Shown here in pieces: positions 42,633-53,221 of a stretch of DNA of 64,000 bases (within the stretch, counting starts at the first letter, position 1; every line of letters starts with the position of its first letter). The notes beneath the pieces were generated by a model that was not told where the DNA came from, ran no database searches, and saw nothing but the letters and a program-made list of their open reading frames with translations. The stretch comes from Sphingopyxis solisilvae. GTDB taxonomy: Bacteria > Pseudomonadota > Alphaproteobacteria > Sphingomonadales > Sphingomonadaceae. A program made the translations under genes and the position numbers. The DNA lies in contig NZ_JADKYM010000014.1 of assembly GCF_015475875.1 (NCBI RefSeq), positions 28,244 to 92,243 of the forward strand, read 5' to 3'.

Positions 42633-43427
42633 CTACTCCGGTTCCCGATCATAATATTTACTGTAATCCGGCCCGCCATAGCCATAGCCGTAACTGTCAC
42701 CAAGGCCGCCGCGATAGCGGTTCAGGATCGAGCCGACGCATGGGGTCGGATAGAGCATCGACATGACGTCCTGCACATGACGCTTCGTCGTCTTGCCCGA
42801 ATCGACGACCAGGACGAAGCCGTCGAGCTGCGCGAGGCTGATCATTGCATCGTCGTTTGCAAAGGCCGGCGGGAGGTCAAACAGCACGATCGCGGCATCG
42901 CTTTGGTCGCGAAGCGTCGCGATCAGCTGCGAAAATCTTTCTCCGGCAAGTAGTTCGGCGGTGTTGTTCGCGCGGCGTATCGCCGGAAAGATACAAAGAT
43001 TGGTGCCCTCGATGCGGCGACCGATGGCGGCAAGGTCATCGACGCTGCCCTCAAGATAGCTCTCGATACCATGGTCGGGCTCAAGCCCGATCTCCTCCCC
43101 GAGCGATGCGCGCCGGATATCGAGATCGACAAGATACACCGGTTCGTCGACCACGCGCGCCAGCGAGCTGGCGAGGTTCATCGACAGGAAGGATTTGCCG
43201 GCCGCCGGCGTTGCCGAGGTGACCCCGACGAGGCGGTGGCCCTCCTCCTTCAGTTTCTTGGCGAAGCTGGTCCGCAGCAGGTTGAACGGCCGCGCGCGCG
43301 CGTCGCGCGCGTCGAAGCCGATGATCCGGTGCTTGCGGATAGCGGTGACCGGCGGCGTGAAAATCTCCAGCCGGTCGCTGGCGAGCAGAACCGGATCGGT
43401 GGCAGGCGGTGTATCGGTTTCAGCCAT
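42633..43427 (-). CDS. Tyrosine autokinase domain protein of exopolysaccharide control (BY-kinase, GelE/SpsE-like)
   Basis: 264 residues. A P-loop ATPase with Walker A SATPAAGKS (Lys78), Walker A' VYLVDLDI and Walker B IVLFDLPPAF, followed by a Tyr-rich C-terminal tail (about residues 245-260: YGYGYGG and YSKYYD). In BY-kinases this tail is autophosphorylated and cycles to control chain length and export. As in sphingan loci, the kinase and the membrane Wzz part are separate proteins. It lies 25 bases after the Wzz gene. Confidence 0.93.
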   Translation of the reverse strand: MAETDTPPATDPVLLASDRLEIFTPPVTAIRKHRIIGFDARDARARPFNLLRTSFAKKLKEEGHRLVGVTSATPAAGKSFLSMNLASSLARVVDEPVYLVDLDIRRASLGEEIGLEPDHGIESYLEGSVDDLAAIGRRIEGTNLCIFPAIRRANNTAELLAGERFSQLIATLRDQSDAAIVLFDLPPAFANDDAMISLAQLDGFVLVVDSGKTTKRHVQDVMSMLYPTPCVGSILNRYRGGLGDSYGYGYGGPDYSKYYDREPE

Positions 43428-43452
43428 GGAAGAACCTTTGAAAAGTCGCCAT

Positions 43453-44898
43453 TCAGCGCCGGAACCGGGAAGGCAGAAAGCGGCGCCAGCCCTGGGGGCG
43501 CTTCGCGCTTACCTCAATAACCGGAATGATGCCGAGCGGCGGCGCCCCGAGGATCGCCTTGAGCGCCGCGGGATCGCGGATCGGGCGCAGCAGGAACTCG
43601 ACGGCAAGCGCCAGCGCGAAGCCGAGCCCGATGCCGCCGCCGATGCCGATCGCCGCGATCAGCCAGCGATTGGGCCAGCTCGGCTGATCGGGAATCACCG
43701 GGGGCTCGATCACCGAAAGCCTTTCGGCCATCTGTTCATCCTCGGCGCGAACCCCGGCGCGCGCCGCCATCAATTGGCTCTGCACCTGCTCGTATCGCGT
43801 GTTGAGCGCGGTCAGGCGCTGCTGCAATTCGCCAAGTTGCTGCTGGACGAGCGGAGCACGCGCCTGCGCCGCGAGCTGCGAATTGACCTGCGCGGTCTCT
43901 CCTGCTTTCGCCGCGCGCAGCGCCGCAATCTGGGCATTGTTGAACTGGATCTGCTCCTCGATCGTCTCCAGCGGCAGTTTCGCGCTATTGTCCTTCGCCA
44001 GCTTTCTCGCTTCGGCAAGCGCCTGTTTGGCGATCACGACGTCGGGATGCGTCTCGGCATAGACCGCCCGCGCCGCCGCCAGCCGCTGCTCGGCGCCGGT
44101 GACGACCGGGTCGCGCTGGTCGCTGGTTGCGGCGATGTTGCGCTGCTGCAGGAGGAGTTGGTTGTCGCGCTGCAGCGCCGCGATCTGGACATCGTAGCTT
44201 CCCGTGCCGCCGCCCATGACCATCGTGCCGCCGGCGAGCACATTGCCATTGCGGGCGTTGATCTGCGCAATCTGCGACTGCAGCGTCGCAATCTGCGTTT
44301 CGAGCCCGGCCGACTGGTCCGAGAGAAATTGGACCGTGTTGGTCGCCTGCTCGGCATTGCCGCGCGCATCGAGCTGCAGCACGCGGTCCATCAGGTCCTG
44401 CGCCACCGCCTGCGTCTGCTGCGGCTGCGAATATTCATAGGCGAGTTCGAAGGCGATCGCGCGATTTTCGGTGCCATTGCCCGGAAGCGTCATTTCGGTC
44501 GGGGTCAGCGTGATCGACTCGCGCATCTGGTCGAGGATCTCGGAAAGCGGCGTGCTCTGCCGCTTGCTGGCGTAGAGGCCGTGCCGTTCGATCAGCTGGA
44601 TGAGGTCGGGACGCGCGGTTATCTGCTGGCGGATCGCGGCAATCCGGCGATCGACCATATTGCCGCTGTCGAGGCCAATGACCTCCTTGGGAAGCTGCGG
44701 CGATTCGACGAGCATGATCGCGTTTGCCCGATAGGTCGCGGGGATCAGCAGCGCCGCGGCCGCGGCCGCGACGATGCCGAGCAGCGCCGGTACGATGATG
44801 AACCAGCGACGCTGCGACAGGATTACCGGTAACTGCTGCAGGAAATTGCCGCCGGTACCGCCTTCGTCCGCCGGCGTGTCAAACATGATTTCATCCAC
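43453..44898 (-). CDS. Wzz-type chain-length protein (GelC/SpsC-like)
   Basis: 481 residues starting with GTG that overlaps the stop of the barrel gene; ATG 44886 is also possible. Two membrane segments (about 33-53 and 418-442) frame a large periplasmic part with a coiled-coil region from about 190 to 400 rich in Gln and Ala. The Wzz motif AAAAALLIPATYRANAIML is at the first membrane segment, and the Pro-rich VIPDQPSWPNRW precedes the second. It lacks a kinase domain, which the next gene supplies. It controls polymer length and connects to the exporter. Confidence 0.93.
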   Translation of the reverse strand: MDEIMFDTPADEGGTGGNFLQQLPVILSQRRWFIIVPALLGIVAAAAAALLIPATYRANAIMLVESPQLPKEVIGLDSGNMVDRRIAAIRQQITARPDLIQLIERHGLYASKRQSTPLSEILDQMRESITLTPTEMTLPGNGTENRAIAFELAYEYSQPQQTQAVAQDLMDRVLQLDARGNAEQATNTVQFLSDQSAGLETQIATLQSQIAQINARNGNVLAGGTMVMGGGTGSYDVQIAALQRDNQLLLQQRNIAATSDQRDPVVTGAEQRLAAARAVYAETHPDVVIAKQALAEARKLAKDNSAKLPLETIEEQIQFNNAQIAALRAAKAGETAQVNSQLAAQARAPLVQQQLGELQQRLTALNTRYEQVQSQLMAARAGVRAEDEQMAERLSVIEPPVIPDQPSWPNRWLIAAIGIGGGIGLGFALALAVEFLLRPIRDPAALKAILGAPPLGIIPVIEVSAKRPQGWRRFLPSRFRR

Positions 44899-46103
44899 TA
44901 GCGGCGTTTCCCCAGCTTGAACGTCAGGCCGCCCATCAGCGCATAATTGGCGCGGCGCGGCAGCACATCGTCGAAGATCTTCGAATAGCTCGGCGTCACG
45001 GTCAAAGCGACACGGTCGCCAAGATCGCGGCTGTAAGTTGCCGACGCCCCGACAAAGTCGGTCACCCGGACCAGCGGCAGGCCGACGCCATCCTCGTTGG
45101 TGCGGCCGTAGCGGGCACCGAATGACAGGCGATCGACGCGGCTGAGACGGGCGTCATAGTTGATCGACGCCGTGGTCACCGTCGAGACGCCGCCGAGTGC
45201 GGTCGGCTGTGCACTGCGGCCCGCCGACAGGCAGAAGGACCGGTTGGGGGAGCGATCGCAGAGACCGGCGCTGCCGGCAAAGGTAACCCGGTTGCTGTAG
45301 CCGCCCCCGATATTCGTGCGCACATAGGAAATGCCGGCATCGGCCGAGATGCTGACCTGGTCGCTGAGCTGATGCTGAACGCCGATGCGCGGCGAGACGA
45401 TCTTGCTGTCGCCGGTCCGGCGGCCAAGATAATCGACCGCGCCCAGCTGGGCGCCCACGGTGACGCTGGTGCGCACCGCGACCTGACGCTGATAATCGAC
45501 ATAGGCCGAAGCGCTGCGATAGTCGAAACCGCTATTGCCGTCGATGTAGGTGCCCGCGAGCTCGACCCCTGCGCCGACCGCGCTTCTTTCGTCGAGCAGA
45601 TGCGAGATGGAAACCCCGGTCTCGATCGTCGTGACCCGCGACCGCGTCCCCGCCAGTGTCGTATCGATCACCGGCAGCCCCGGGGGGAAGAGCGGAATCG
45701 TGCCGTCGCCCGGAGCACCGAGGAAAATCAGCCCGTCGCGCGTCGTCGAGCGCGACGTGCGCGCTGCGGCAGAGAGCCTGAGCTTGGTGCGCGGGTCAAG
45801 ATTCCGGATCGTCGCCGCATCGAGTGCAGCCGACACATCGGTGCCATAACGCTGCAGATATTGGCTCAGCCTCAGATCGCCCGACAATCGCGTTTCGCCC
45901 CGCTCGTCCGGGACGAGCAGGGTCGGCGAGATGCCGAGCGTCACCGATGCGGCGGTTTTCGGATTGGCAAGCAGGAAGGGGTTACTCGATACGCCGCCCG
46001 TCACCGACACATCGGCGCTGAACTCCGGTTCCGACTGCGCGGCTGCCGGAACAGCGCTCAGTCCGCATGCCGCCACCATCATGGCGGAGATGAAATTCCG
46101 CAT
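44898..46103 (-). CDS. Outer-membrane beta-barrel protein of the polysaccharide locus (GelF-like)
   Basis: 401 residues from the ATG at 46103, which has AAGGGGGG about eight bases upstream; ATG 46127 overlaps the exporter gene and is less likely. Signal peptide 1-23 (ending AAAQ). The rest is alternating beta-strands with turns, such as VSVTGGVSSNPFLLANPK and YSRDLGDRVALTVTPSYSKI, typical of a 16-18 strand barrel that ends in LGKRR rather than aromatic. Sphingan loci contain a barrel next to wza and wzz (GelF). It may form the final outer-membrane path with the Wza-like protein. Confidence 0.85.
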   Translation of the reverse strand: MRNFISAMMVAACGLSAVPAAAQSEPEFSADVSVTGGVSSNPFLLANPKTAASVTLGISPTLLVPDERGETRLSGDLRLSQYLQRYGTDVSAALDAATIRNLDPRTKLRLSAAARTSRSTTRDGLIFLGAPGDGTIPLFPPGLPVIDTTLAGTRSRVTTIETGVSISHLLDERSAVGAGVELAGTYIDGNSGFDYRSASAYVDYQRQVAVRTSVTVGAQLGAVDYLGRRTGDSKIVSPRIGVQHQLSDQVSISADAGISYVRTNIGGGYSNRVTFAGSAGLCDRSPNRSFCLSAGRSAQPTALGGVSTVTTASINYDARLSRVDRLSFGARYGRTNEDGVGLPLVRVTDFVGASATYSRDLGDRVALTVTPSYSKIFDDVLPRRANYALMGGLTFKLGKRR

Positions 46104-46123
46104 TTGCCGGGCCCCCCTTGGCA

Positions 46124-46801
46124 TCAACGCACGATGACCGTGTCGCCTGTTTCAATCTGAACGATATTGCCCCCGGCAACATCGCGCGTATCGCCGGCAA
46201 GACGGAACAGCGACGCCAGCTTCACGTTGAGCGTGCTGAGCTGGCTTCCCGCCTTGCGGATCACCAGCACATTGTCGAGGTTGGCGAACTCGCTCGGACC
46301 TCCGGCCATGCTCAATGCCTCGAGCACATTGACATAACGGCCCGGGCTGAAGGTGCCGGGCGCCTTGACCCGGCCCATCACTGAAAACTGCATGCCCGAC
46401 GGCACGAGGACCGATACCGTCACTTGCGGCACCGCGCCGACATATTGGGCGCTGAGCCCCGTCGTGATCAGCGCTTCGATTTCCGAAGGCAGATAGCCTT
46501 GCACGCGGATCTGCCCGACCAGCGGGAAAGCGATGGTGCCGTCGGGCAGGACCTTGACCTTGCGTTGCAGCCGCTCCTCGCCCCACACATAGATTTCGAG
46601 CTCGTCGCCGGCATTGATGCGGTAGGTGGAAGCGGCGGCGGGCCGGGGCACCGCGCGGGCGGGCGCGCTGGCGGCGGTCGGCGCCGTCACGGTCGGCGTC
46701 GTTGCGGGCTGGGCGGCGCCCGTGTCGGGCGTCTGTGCCTGCGCCAGCGGCGCTGCGGCAATGGCCGCGGCAAGCGCCAGGGTAAGCGAGCGTCTAATCA
46801 T
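46124..46801 (-). CDS. Polysaccharide export protein (Wza/GelD-like)
   Basis: 225 residues. Signal peptide 1-22 without a lipobox, then a Pro/Thr/Ala-rich linker (about 23-58) and the export domain with YRINAGDELEIYVWGEERL and LVGQIRVQGYLPSEIEALI, followed by a SLBB-like domain (FSVMGRVKAPGTFSPGRYV). It is shorter than Wza and lacks the C-terminal amphipathic helix that forms the outer-membrane pore, which supports a partnership with the barrel encoded next. First gene of the export operon wza, barrel, wzz, kinase. Confidence 0.93.
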   Translation of the reverse strand: MIRRSLTLALAAAIAAAPLAQAQTPDTGAAQPATTPTVTAPTAASAPARAVPRPAAASTYRINAGDELEIYVWGEERLQRKVKVLPDGTIAFPLVGQIRVQGYLPSEIEALITTGLSAQYVGAVPQVTVSVLVPSGMQFSVMGRVKAPGTFSPGRYVNVLEALSMAGGPSEFANLDNVLVIRKAGSQLSTLNVKLASLFRLAGDTRDVAGGNIVQIETGDTVIVR

Positions 46802-46859
46802 TCAGGAACACCTCGAGTGAGCGGTCGACAGTCAGTTATCGTGCACTATAAGGTGACCC
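46802..46859. promoter_or_regulatory. Compact divergent promoter region between exporter and PrsT-like genes
   Basis: Only 58 bases separate the minus-strand export operon from the plus-strand PrsT-like gene. Both promoters or their binding sites must lie here or inside the genes. GTGCACTATAAGG at 46841-46853 holds a TATAAG element and the ribosome-binding site AAGG of the plus-strand gene. Confidence 0.35.
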
Positions 46860-48473
46860 ATGCTCTTTGGCTACCTCGTTAACCCTCGGTTTTCAGCGCT
46901 GTTGCCCCAGTCTGGGATCGCCCCGTCGCGGACCGCTGCACGGCTTTTCCCGATACTGCTGATCGCGCTCCTGCTCGGCGGTTGCGGACGCTCGGACGCT
47001 GCGGCTGCCGCGGACGCGGCGCGCGCGCAGGCGCTCCTCGAACAGAACCGGATCGTCGAGGCGCGGCTCGCGATCCGCGACGCCATCGAGGTGCGCGACG
47101 ACGAACCGCAGTTCCACATCCTGCGCGGGCGGATCGAAATGGCGGCCCAGTCGCTGTCGGGCGCCTTCGATGCCTACAGCGATGCGATGTCGCTCGATTC
47201 GACCAACATGGAGGCGCTGCAGGCCGTATCGCAGCTCGGCCTCCAGACCGGTCATTTCCGCCAGTCGCTCGAGGCGACCGACGCAATCCTTGCCCTGTCG
47301 CCCGACGAGCCCGGCGCCTTGCTGATGCGCGGGCTCCATGCCGTCATCCGCAAGCGTTTCGACGAGGCCGACGGCTTCGCCGATCGTATCCTCGCCCGCA
47401 ACCCTGCCGACGAGGGCGGTGTGATCCTCAAGGCGCGGATCGCGGTGCGCAAGGGCACGCCGCAACGCGCGCTCGAGGTGCTCGCGCCCTATGGCGCGGC
47501 CAAACCCAACACCGCGGGCGTCGTGATGACGCGGCTCGAAGTCTATCGGGCGATGCGCGATGCCGCGGGGATGCGCAGCCAGTTCGCCCTGCTGCGCACC
47601 CTCGTCCCCGACAACCCCGACCTTCGCCTCGACGAAGCCAATTTTGCGTTCAAGGACGGCCGCCCCCGGGACGGCCATGCGATACTCGTCGCGCTCCTTG
47701 CGGACCCGGCGACCGAACGCGGCAGGGTCGCAAATATTCTCGCCATATGGCGGGAATATTCCGGCGCCGGACCGGGCGACGCCGAACTCGCGCCGATCGC
47801 GCGAACCGGATCGACGGGGACGCGGCTCGCGGTGGCCGAATATCTCGCCTGGCACGGCCGCCTCGCGGCGGCAGGCCGGCTGGCCGAGGGCGCGGGCGCC
47901 GCCGAGCGCGCCGCGCTCGATGCCCTGATCCTGTCGCGCGAGCGGCGCTGGACCGCAGCGGAACAGCGCAGCAACGCCGTCCTGGCGCGCGACGAAACCG
48001 ATTGTCTGGCGCTGACCGTTCGCGCCGAAGCGCGGCTCGAGGCCGGCGACCCGGTCGCGGCCCAGCGTTCCGCGCAGGTCGCTGCGGCACAATGTCCCGC
48101 GCAGCTTCAGGCGTGGAAAGCGCTGGCGGCCGCATATGAAGGGCGCGAGGATGCCGACAATGCGCGCCGGGCGTGGCGCGAGGGCGTCAATGCCAACCGG
48201 CAGGACGCCGAAATGGCAGGGGCGGCGGTTACCTGGCTCCTGCGGCGCGGCCAGGACCGCGAGGCGCTCGCCGTCGCGCGCCGGCTCACCCATGATGCCC
48301 CGGCGCTGCTCGGCGGCTGGCGCCTCTACCGCGCAACTTGCGACCGGCTGAAGGACCCCTGCGCCGCCGCCGCCGCCGCGGGGCTGCGCGATGCGGCGAC
48401 GATATACGCCATCGACCTGCCGCCGGGGCAGGCGCTGCCCAACGGACTGTTCGGCCGGATCATCGTCCGGTGA
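46860..48473 (+). CDS. TPR lipoprotein, PrsT-like
   Basis: 537 residues. N-terminal lipoprotein signal with LLIALLLGGC (lipidated Cys near residue 41; a shorter start is not excluded). Most of the protein is tetratricopeptide-like repeats, with units such as FDAYSDAMSLDSTNMEALQ and ALAAAYEGREDADNARRAW. TPR lipoproteins of the PrsT type are found in exosortase/exopolysaccharide loci and are thought to sit in the outer membrane and help export. It shares an ATGA-type overlap (GTGA) with the next gene. Confidence 0.82.
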   Translation: MLFGYLVNPRFSALLPQSGIAPSRTAARLFPILLIALLLGGCGRSDAAAAADAARAQALLEQNRIVEARLAIRDAIEVRDDEPQFHILRGRIEMAAQSLSGAFDAYSDAMSLDSTNMEALQAVSQLGLQTGHFRQSLEATDAILALSPDEPGALLMRGLHAVIRKRFDEADGFADRILARNPADEGGVILKARIAVRKGTPQRALEVLAPYGAAKPNTAGVVMTRLEVYRAMRDAAGMRSQFALLRTLVPDNPDLRLDEANFAFKDGRPRDGHAILVALLADPATERGRVANILAIWREYSGAGPGDAELAPIARTGSTGTRLAVAEYLAWHGRLAAAGRLAEGAGAAERAALDALILSRERRWTAAEQRSNAVLARDETDCLALTVRAEARLEAGDPVAAQRSAQVAAAQCPAQLQAWKALAAAYEGREDADNARRAWREGVNANRQDAEMAGAAVTWLLRRGQDREALAVARRLTHDAPALLGGWRLYRATCDRLKDPCAAAAAAGLRDAATIYAIDLPPGQALPNGLFGRIIVR

Positions 48474-49267
48474 CCCGCCCCGACCCGGCCCGCTGGACCT
48501 TTCTCGATGTCGCCTTCGACCGGCTCGCGCCGGCCGCCGCCATCGCGCGGGTCGTCGATCTCGCCCGCGGCGATCGCTTTGCCTATGTGGTCACCCCCAA
48601 TGTCGATCATATCGTCCAGCTCGAACGCAGCGGCGATCCCGAACTCGCCGCGGCTTATCGCGGCGCGGCGCTGTGCCTGTGCGACAGCCGTATCATCGCC
48701 CGGCTTGCCCGCTGGTCGGGCGGCAGCCTGCCCGTGGTCGCGGGGAGCGATCTGACCCGCGACCTGCTCGCGCATGGCCTTCCCGCCACGCAAATTGCCG
48801 TCGTTGGCGGCGACGCCGCGCTCCACCGCGCGCTCGCCGGCCTTTACCCGCGCTTCACCTGGGTCTTCCACACCCCGCCAATGGGCGTGCGGCGCAATCC
48901 CGCGGCGCGCGCGGCCATTGCCGAATTTGTCGAGCAAAGCGGCGCCGATGTCGTGTTTCTCGCGATCGGCGCCCCGCAGAGCGAAATTGTCTGTGCCGAA
49001 ATCGGTGCGCGCGGGCGGGCGCGTGGCGTCGCCCTGTGCATCGGCGCCTCGCTCGAATTTCTCACCGGCGCGAAGCAGCGCGCGCCGCGCTGGATGCAGC
49101 GCGCCAGCCTCGAATGGCTCTATCGCCTCGGCAGCGAGCCGCGGCGCCTCTGGCGCCGCTACCTCGTCGACGGCCCGCGCATCTTTGCCATCTGGCGGCG
49201 CTGGCGCCGGATCAATCTTCCTCGCCCGCGCGCCGGGTCCGGTTCCAGCCCGTCTGGCGGCGCGTGA
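48470..49267 (+). CDS. WecG/TagA/CpsF family glycosyltransferase (GT26)
   Basis: 265 residues starting at GTG 48470, which overlaps the previous stop. [17 protein letters not shown], the acidic region [14 protein letters not shown] with [17 protein letters not shown] and [18 protein letters not shown] are family motifs. Members transfer ManNAcA, ManNAc or glucose-type residues to lipid-linked acceptors. The end of the gene overlaps the end of the converging GT2 gene by 56 bases. Confidence 0.92.
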   Translation: MTRPDPARWTFLDVAFDRLAPAAAIARVVDLARGDRFAYVVTPNVDHIVQLERSGDPELAAAYRGAALCLCDSRIIARLARWSGGSLPVVAGSDLTRDLLAHGLPATQIAVVGGDAALHRALAGLYPRFTWVFHTPPMGVRRNPAARAAIAEFVEQSGADVVFLAIGAPQSEIVCAEIGARGRARGVALCIGASLEFLTGAKQRAPRWMQRASLEWLYRLGSEPRRLWRRYLVDGPRIFAIWRRWRRINLPRPRAGSGSSPSGGA

Positions 49268-50393
49268 AAAAGCCGAGGTAGATCGGGATCTTCCAGAGCA
49301 TGTAAAGCGGGACAAGGAGGAGCGCCTTGAGGGGCAGCTGGTCCCGGCCGTGGCGCCACCAGGCGGCGAGCAGCAGGGCGACGTCGAGCAGGAAGACCGC
49401 CGCCAGAATCTGGAACGGCAACCAATATTGTGCCGCGGCCCCCGCCGCGGCGGTGAAGGCAAGCCCGGCCAGCGCGAGCAACATCAGCAGCGCGAGCGGC
49501 GGGACGAGGAGATGCGCGCCGAGCGCCGCGCGGTGGCGCGAGGCAGCGGCGATCCCGCCAAGCAGCATCGGCAGTCCCTGCCGCGCCGCGGTGCGCAGGA
49601 AGCCATGTTCCCAGCGGCTGCGCTGCGCGCGGCTGCTTGCGAGCGCCGCTGCCGGGCTGGTGACGCGGGCGCCATCGTCAAGTTCGACCGCAATCCCCTG
49701 GCGCGCGAGCCACAGCCCAAGGCCGAGATCCTCGACGGCATCGCCGGTCGCGAGCGGCAAGGTCCGGAACAGCGGCCAGGCAAACGCCATCCCGGTGCCG
49801 AACAACAGCGCGCCGCCGCCGATGCGCACGAGCCCGCGCGCGCGGACGAGATTCTTGACCAGCATCGCAAAATTCGAGACCGCAACGATCGGCGATACGG
49901 TGCCCGCCGCGGTGAGCAAATTGGCTGCCTGCACCGGCCTGCCGGTGGCAATCGCGCGTGCCGCAAGGCGCTCGGCGCTGCCTGCCAACAGCCGGCAGTC
50001 GGCATCGACGACGATCACCGCATCGGGGGGATCTGGGGCAAGCTGGTCACGCCCGAAATCCAGGGCATAACCCTTGCCGCGGTGCTGCGGATCGGCGCGC
50101 TCGGCGACGCGCGCGCCGGCGGCGCGCGCCGTGGCCGCGGTGTCGTCGATGCAATTGTCGGCAATTACCATTATCTCCGCCGCCGGCGCGGCGGCCCCCA
50201 GTGCGGCGACCGTGGCGCCGATGTCCCGCGCTTCATTGTGCGCCGGGACGAGCAAAAGGATGCGCGCCCCCTTGGTCGTAGCAGCGGTCGTCGGCGTTCG
50301 AAGCGCGGCGAGCCCGAGCAGCAGCTCGCTGCCAAGATAGAGCAGCGAAAGGGCAAGGGGGAGCGCGACGAGCCAGGCGAGCAGTGCAATCAT
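49212..50393 (-). CDS. Membrane glycosyltransferase family 2 (processive type)
   Basis: 393 residues from ATG 50393; the frame is open far upstream but is antisense to the decarboxylase gene there. N-terminal membrane segment, then [26 protein letters not shown], a [17 protein letters not shown] motif and AQRSRWEHG (QxxRW). Two or three membrane segments at the C-terminus. The D, DxD, ED and QxxRW set is that of cellulose-synthase-like GT2 enzymes. It may be processive or add a single sugar. Convergent 56-base overlap with the GT26 gene. Confidence 0.88.
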   Translation of the reverse strand: MIALLAWLVALPLALSLLYLGSELLLGLAALRTPTTAATTKGARILLLVPAHNEARDIGATVAALGAAAPAAEIMVIADNCIDDTAATARAAGARVAERADPQHRGKGYALDFGRDQLAPDPPDAVIVVDADCRLLAGSAERLAARAIATGRPVQAANLLTAAGTVSPIVAVSNFAMLVKNLVRARGLVRIGGGALLFGTGMAFAWPLFRTLPLATGDAVEDLGLGLWLARQGIAVELDDGARVTSPAAALASSRAQRSRWEHGFLRTAARQGLPMLLGGIAAASRHRAALGAHLLVPPLALLMLLALAGLAFTAAAGAAAQYWLPFQILAAVFLLDVALLLAAWWRHGRDQLPLKALLLVPLYMLWKIPIYLGFFTRRQTGWNRTRRAGEED

Positions 50394-50537
50394 GGGCAAC
50401 CCGGCTGTAGCGGCTCGTGCCGGAACGGCAAGATTATGCCGCCCGCCTGTCTCAAATCGCCACGTTTGCAATTGAGCGCTTTGCAAGCCGCCCGCACCCA
50501 TTACCTGAAGCCCAAGACATTGGGGGAACGGGTAATT

Positions 50538-51482
<945 letters not shown>

Positions 51483-51494
<12 letters not shown>

Positions 51495-52577
51495 GTTACG
51501 CTCGGCGACCAGCGCGCCGATGAACTCCCGATATTGATCGGCGATCCTGGCCCAGGAAAATCGCTCGATGCCTTGCGGCTGGCCTTCGCGCAAACGCCCC
51601 CGCGCCAGCGCCGCCGCCAGCGTCTCGACCAGCACCGGCTGGTTCTCGGTGTCGCAAAGAAATTCACCGCTGTCGCCGAATATCCAGCGCAGGCGTTCGC
51701 TGTCATGGCCGACCACCGGCAGGCCGCTCGCCCACGCCTCGATGAAGACATTGCCGAAAGATTCGAGCAGCGACAGATGCAAAAAGGCATCGGCGGAGCG
51801 ATAAAGCGCCGGCATGTCGCCCGCTGCAAGGCTGACCCGCTTGAACCGGTCCGGCAGCAGCCGTGCTGCCAGCGCCTCGCCTTCGCTCCGCAGCGGCCCG
51901 TCGCCCGCCACCACCAGATAGGCATCGCCGAGCTGGCTGACGGCACGGATGCCGTCGAGCACCCGCTTGGTCTCGATAAAGGCGCTGACCATCAGCACGA
52001 TCGGCTTGTCGGCCGGTAGCCCGAGCCGGGCGCGCTCGTCGGCGCCCGGCCGGAAACGCTGGAGATCGACGCCATTGGGGACGAGCGTGCAGGGCCACTG
52101 ACCGCGGTTGCGCGCGAGATAGTCGGGGTTGGTGCAGACGAGCCCGTCGCAGCGGAAGCTGCGATATTCCGAATTTGTCGCATAGGCCGGCCAATCGCCA
52201 TTCTGGGTGACGAATATCTGCAAGGGGCGGCGGCGCGACGGGCGCCGTAGCGCCCAGTGGGTGAAGGGGAAGGAGCAAGTGACGACCGCGTCATAATCGC
52301 CGGGTCGGTAGGCAGCGAGCAGCCCGGGGACGAAGCTCGCATCCTCCCACGCCGTTTCGCTGCGCAGCGGCGGGAAAAAAGGGAAGCGCTCGAAACGCTC
52401 GCGCCTCACCGCGCCAACGCTGCGATATGTGTAAGCGGTATTTTCGCGCGCCGGCCCGGCCCCCATCACCGCGACGTCGTCACCGGTACGCGCGAGCGCA
52501 TCGGCGACCGCGAGCAGCGCGACTTCGGCGCCGCGGTCGTAACGATGGAACCCGGGAAGGGCGAACAGCAATCTCAT
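51483..52577 (-). CDS. Glycosyltransferase family 4 (GT-B)
   Basis: 364 residues. [20 protein letters not shown] at the N-terminus, [15 protein letters not shown] before the C-terminal domain, [15 protein letters not shown] and the donor motif [18 protein letters not shown] with E-x7-E. Retaining transferase of the locus. The end overlaps the decarboxylase gene (convergent) by 12 bases, and the start overlaps the membrane-protein gene upstream by four bases, so those two are an operon. Confidence 0.9.
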
Positions 52578-53056
52578 TGGGTCTTGGCTCCGCTGCGCCT
52601 GACCCCGAACAGGGCGGCAAGGATGGTGATTCCGCCCAGCAATGCCCAGAGCCAGCCAAGGACCGGCAGGCCGTGCGCCTCGCGGGAGAGAAGATCATCG
52701 ATACCGCCAAGCGAGGCGGTGTCGACCAGAAAAAGCAGGGCGCTGAGCAAGGTTGCGGTTGCCGCACCCGAGCTGGAGCCCGTTTCCGCTGCGCGATTTG
52801 CTCTGGCGACCACAAGGAGACCAGCAGCGGCAAGGAACAGGATGATCGCCAGGTGCAGCATATTGAACGGGACCGAAAATTCGCCGATGCTGCGTGCGAT
52901 CACGGCGGGCAAATCGTGCCGCCAGCCAAAGGCTGCCTCAATCGCGAAGCCGGCGTTTGCCAGGCCGAGCAGCGGCCATGGCCGCGTGCCCGCGGCAAGA
53001 CTGGCCACACTCGCCAGGCCAAATGCCCAGATTCCGATCCATTGCACCATGTCCAT
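52574..53056 (-). CDS. Small polytopic membrane protein of unknown function
   Basis: 160 residues with four or five membrane segments (near 5-20, 28-45, 62-83, 99-116, 130-150). No family is recognised. It is co-transcribed with the GT4 gene, with an ATGA overlap. Its place in the sugar-transferase block suggests a role in polysaccharide production or its membrane setting, but no motif shows this. Confidence 0.6.
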   Translation of the reverse strand: MDMVQWIGIWAFGLASVASLAAGTRPWPLLGLANAGFAIEAAFGWRHDLPAVIARSIGEFSVPFNMLHLAIILFLAAAGLLVVARANRAAETGSSSGAATATLLSALLFLVDTASLGGIDDLLSREAHGLPVLGWLWALLGGITILAALFGVRRSGAKTQ

Positions 53057-53221
53057 CGCGCACCCTCCCGTGTGCCGTGACCATTGTGCATCGCCGCTCC
53101 GTGCGCGGCCCCTCGATTGGAGAAAGCGCTGCGGGCGCTATCATAGCCTGATTCTCGCAAACAGGCGAGCTTGCGTCGCCGGACGCGGGAGACGTCGGTC
53201 CCTCGCGCCCGGCGCGCGGGC

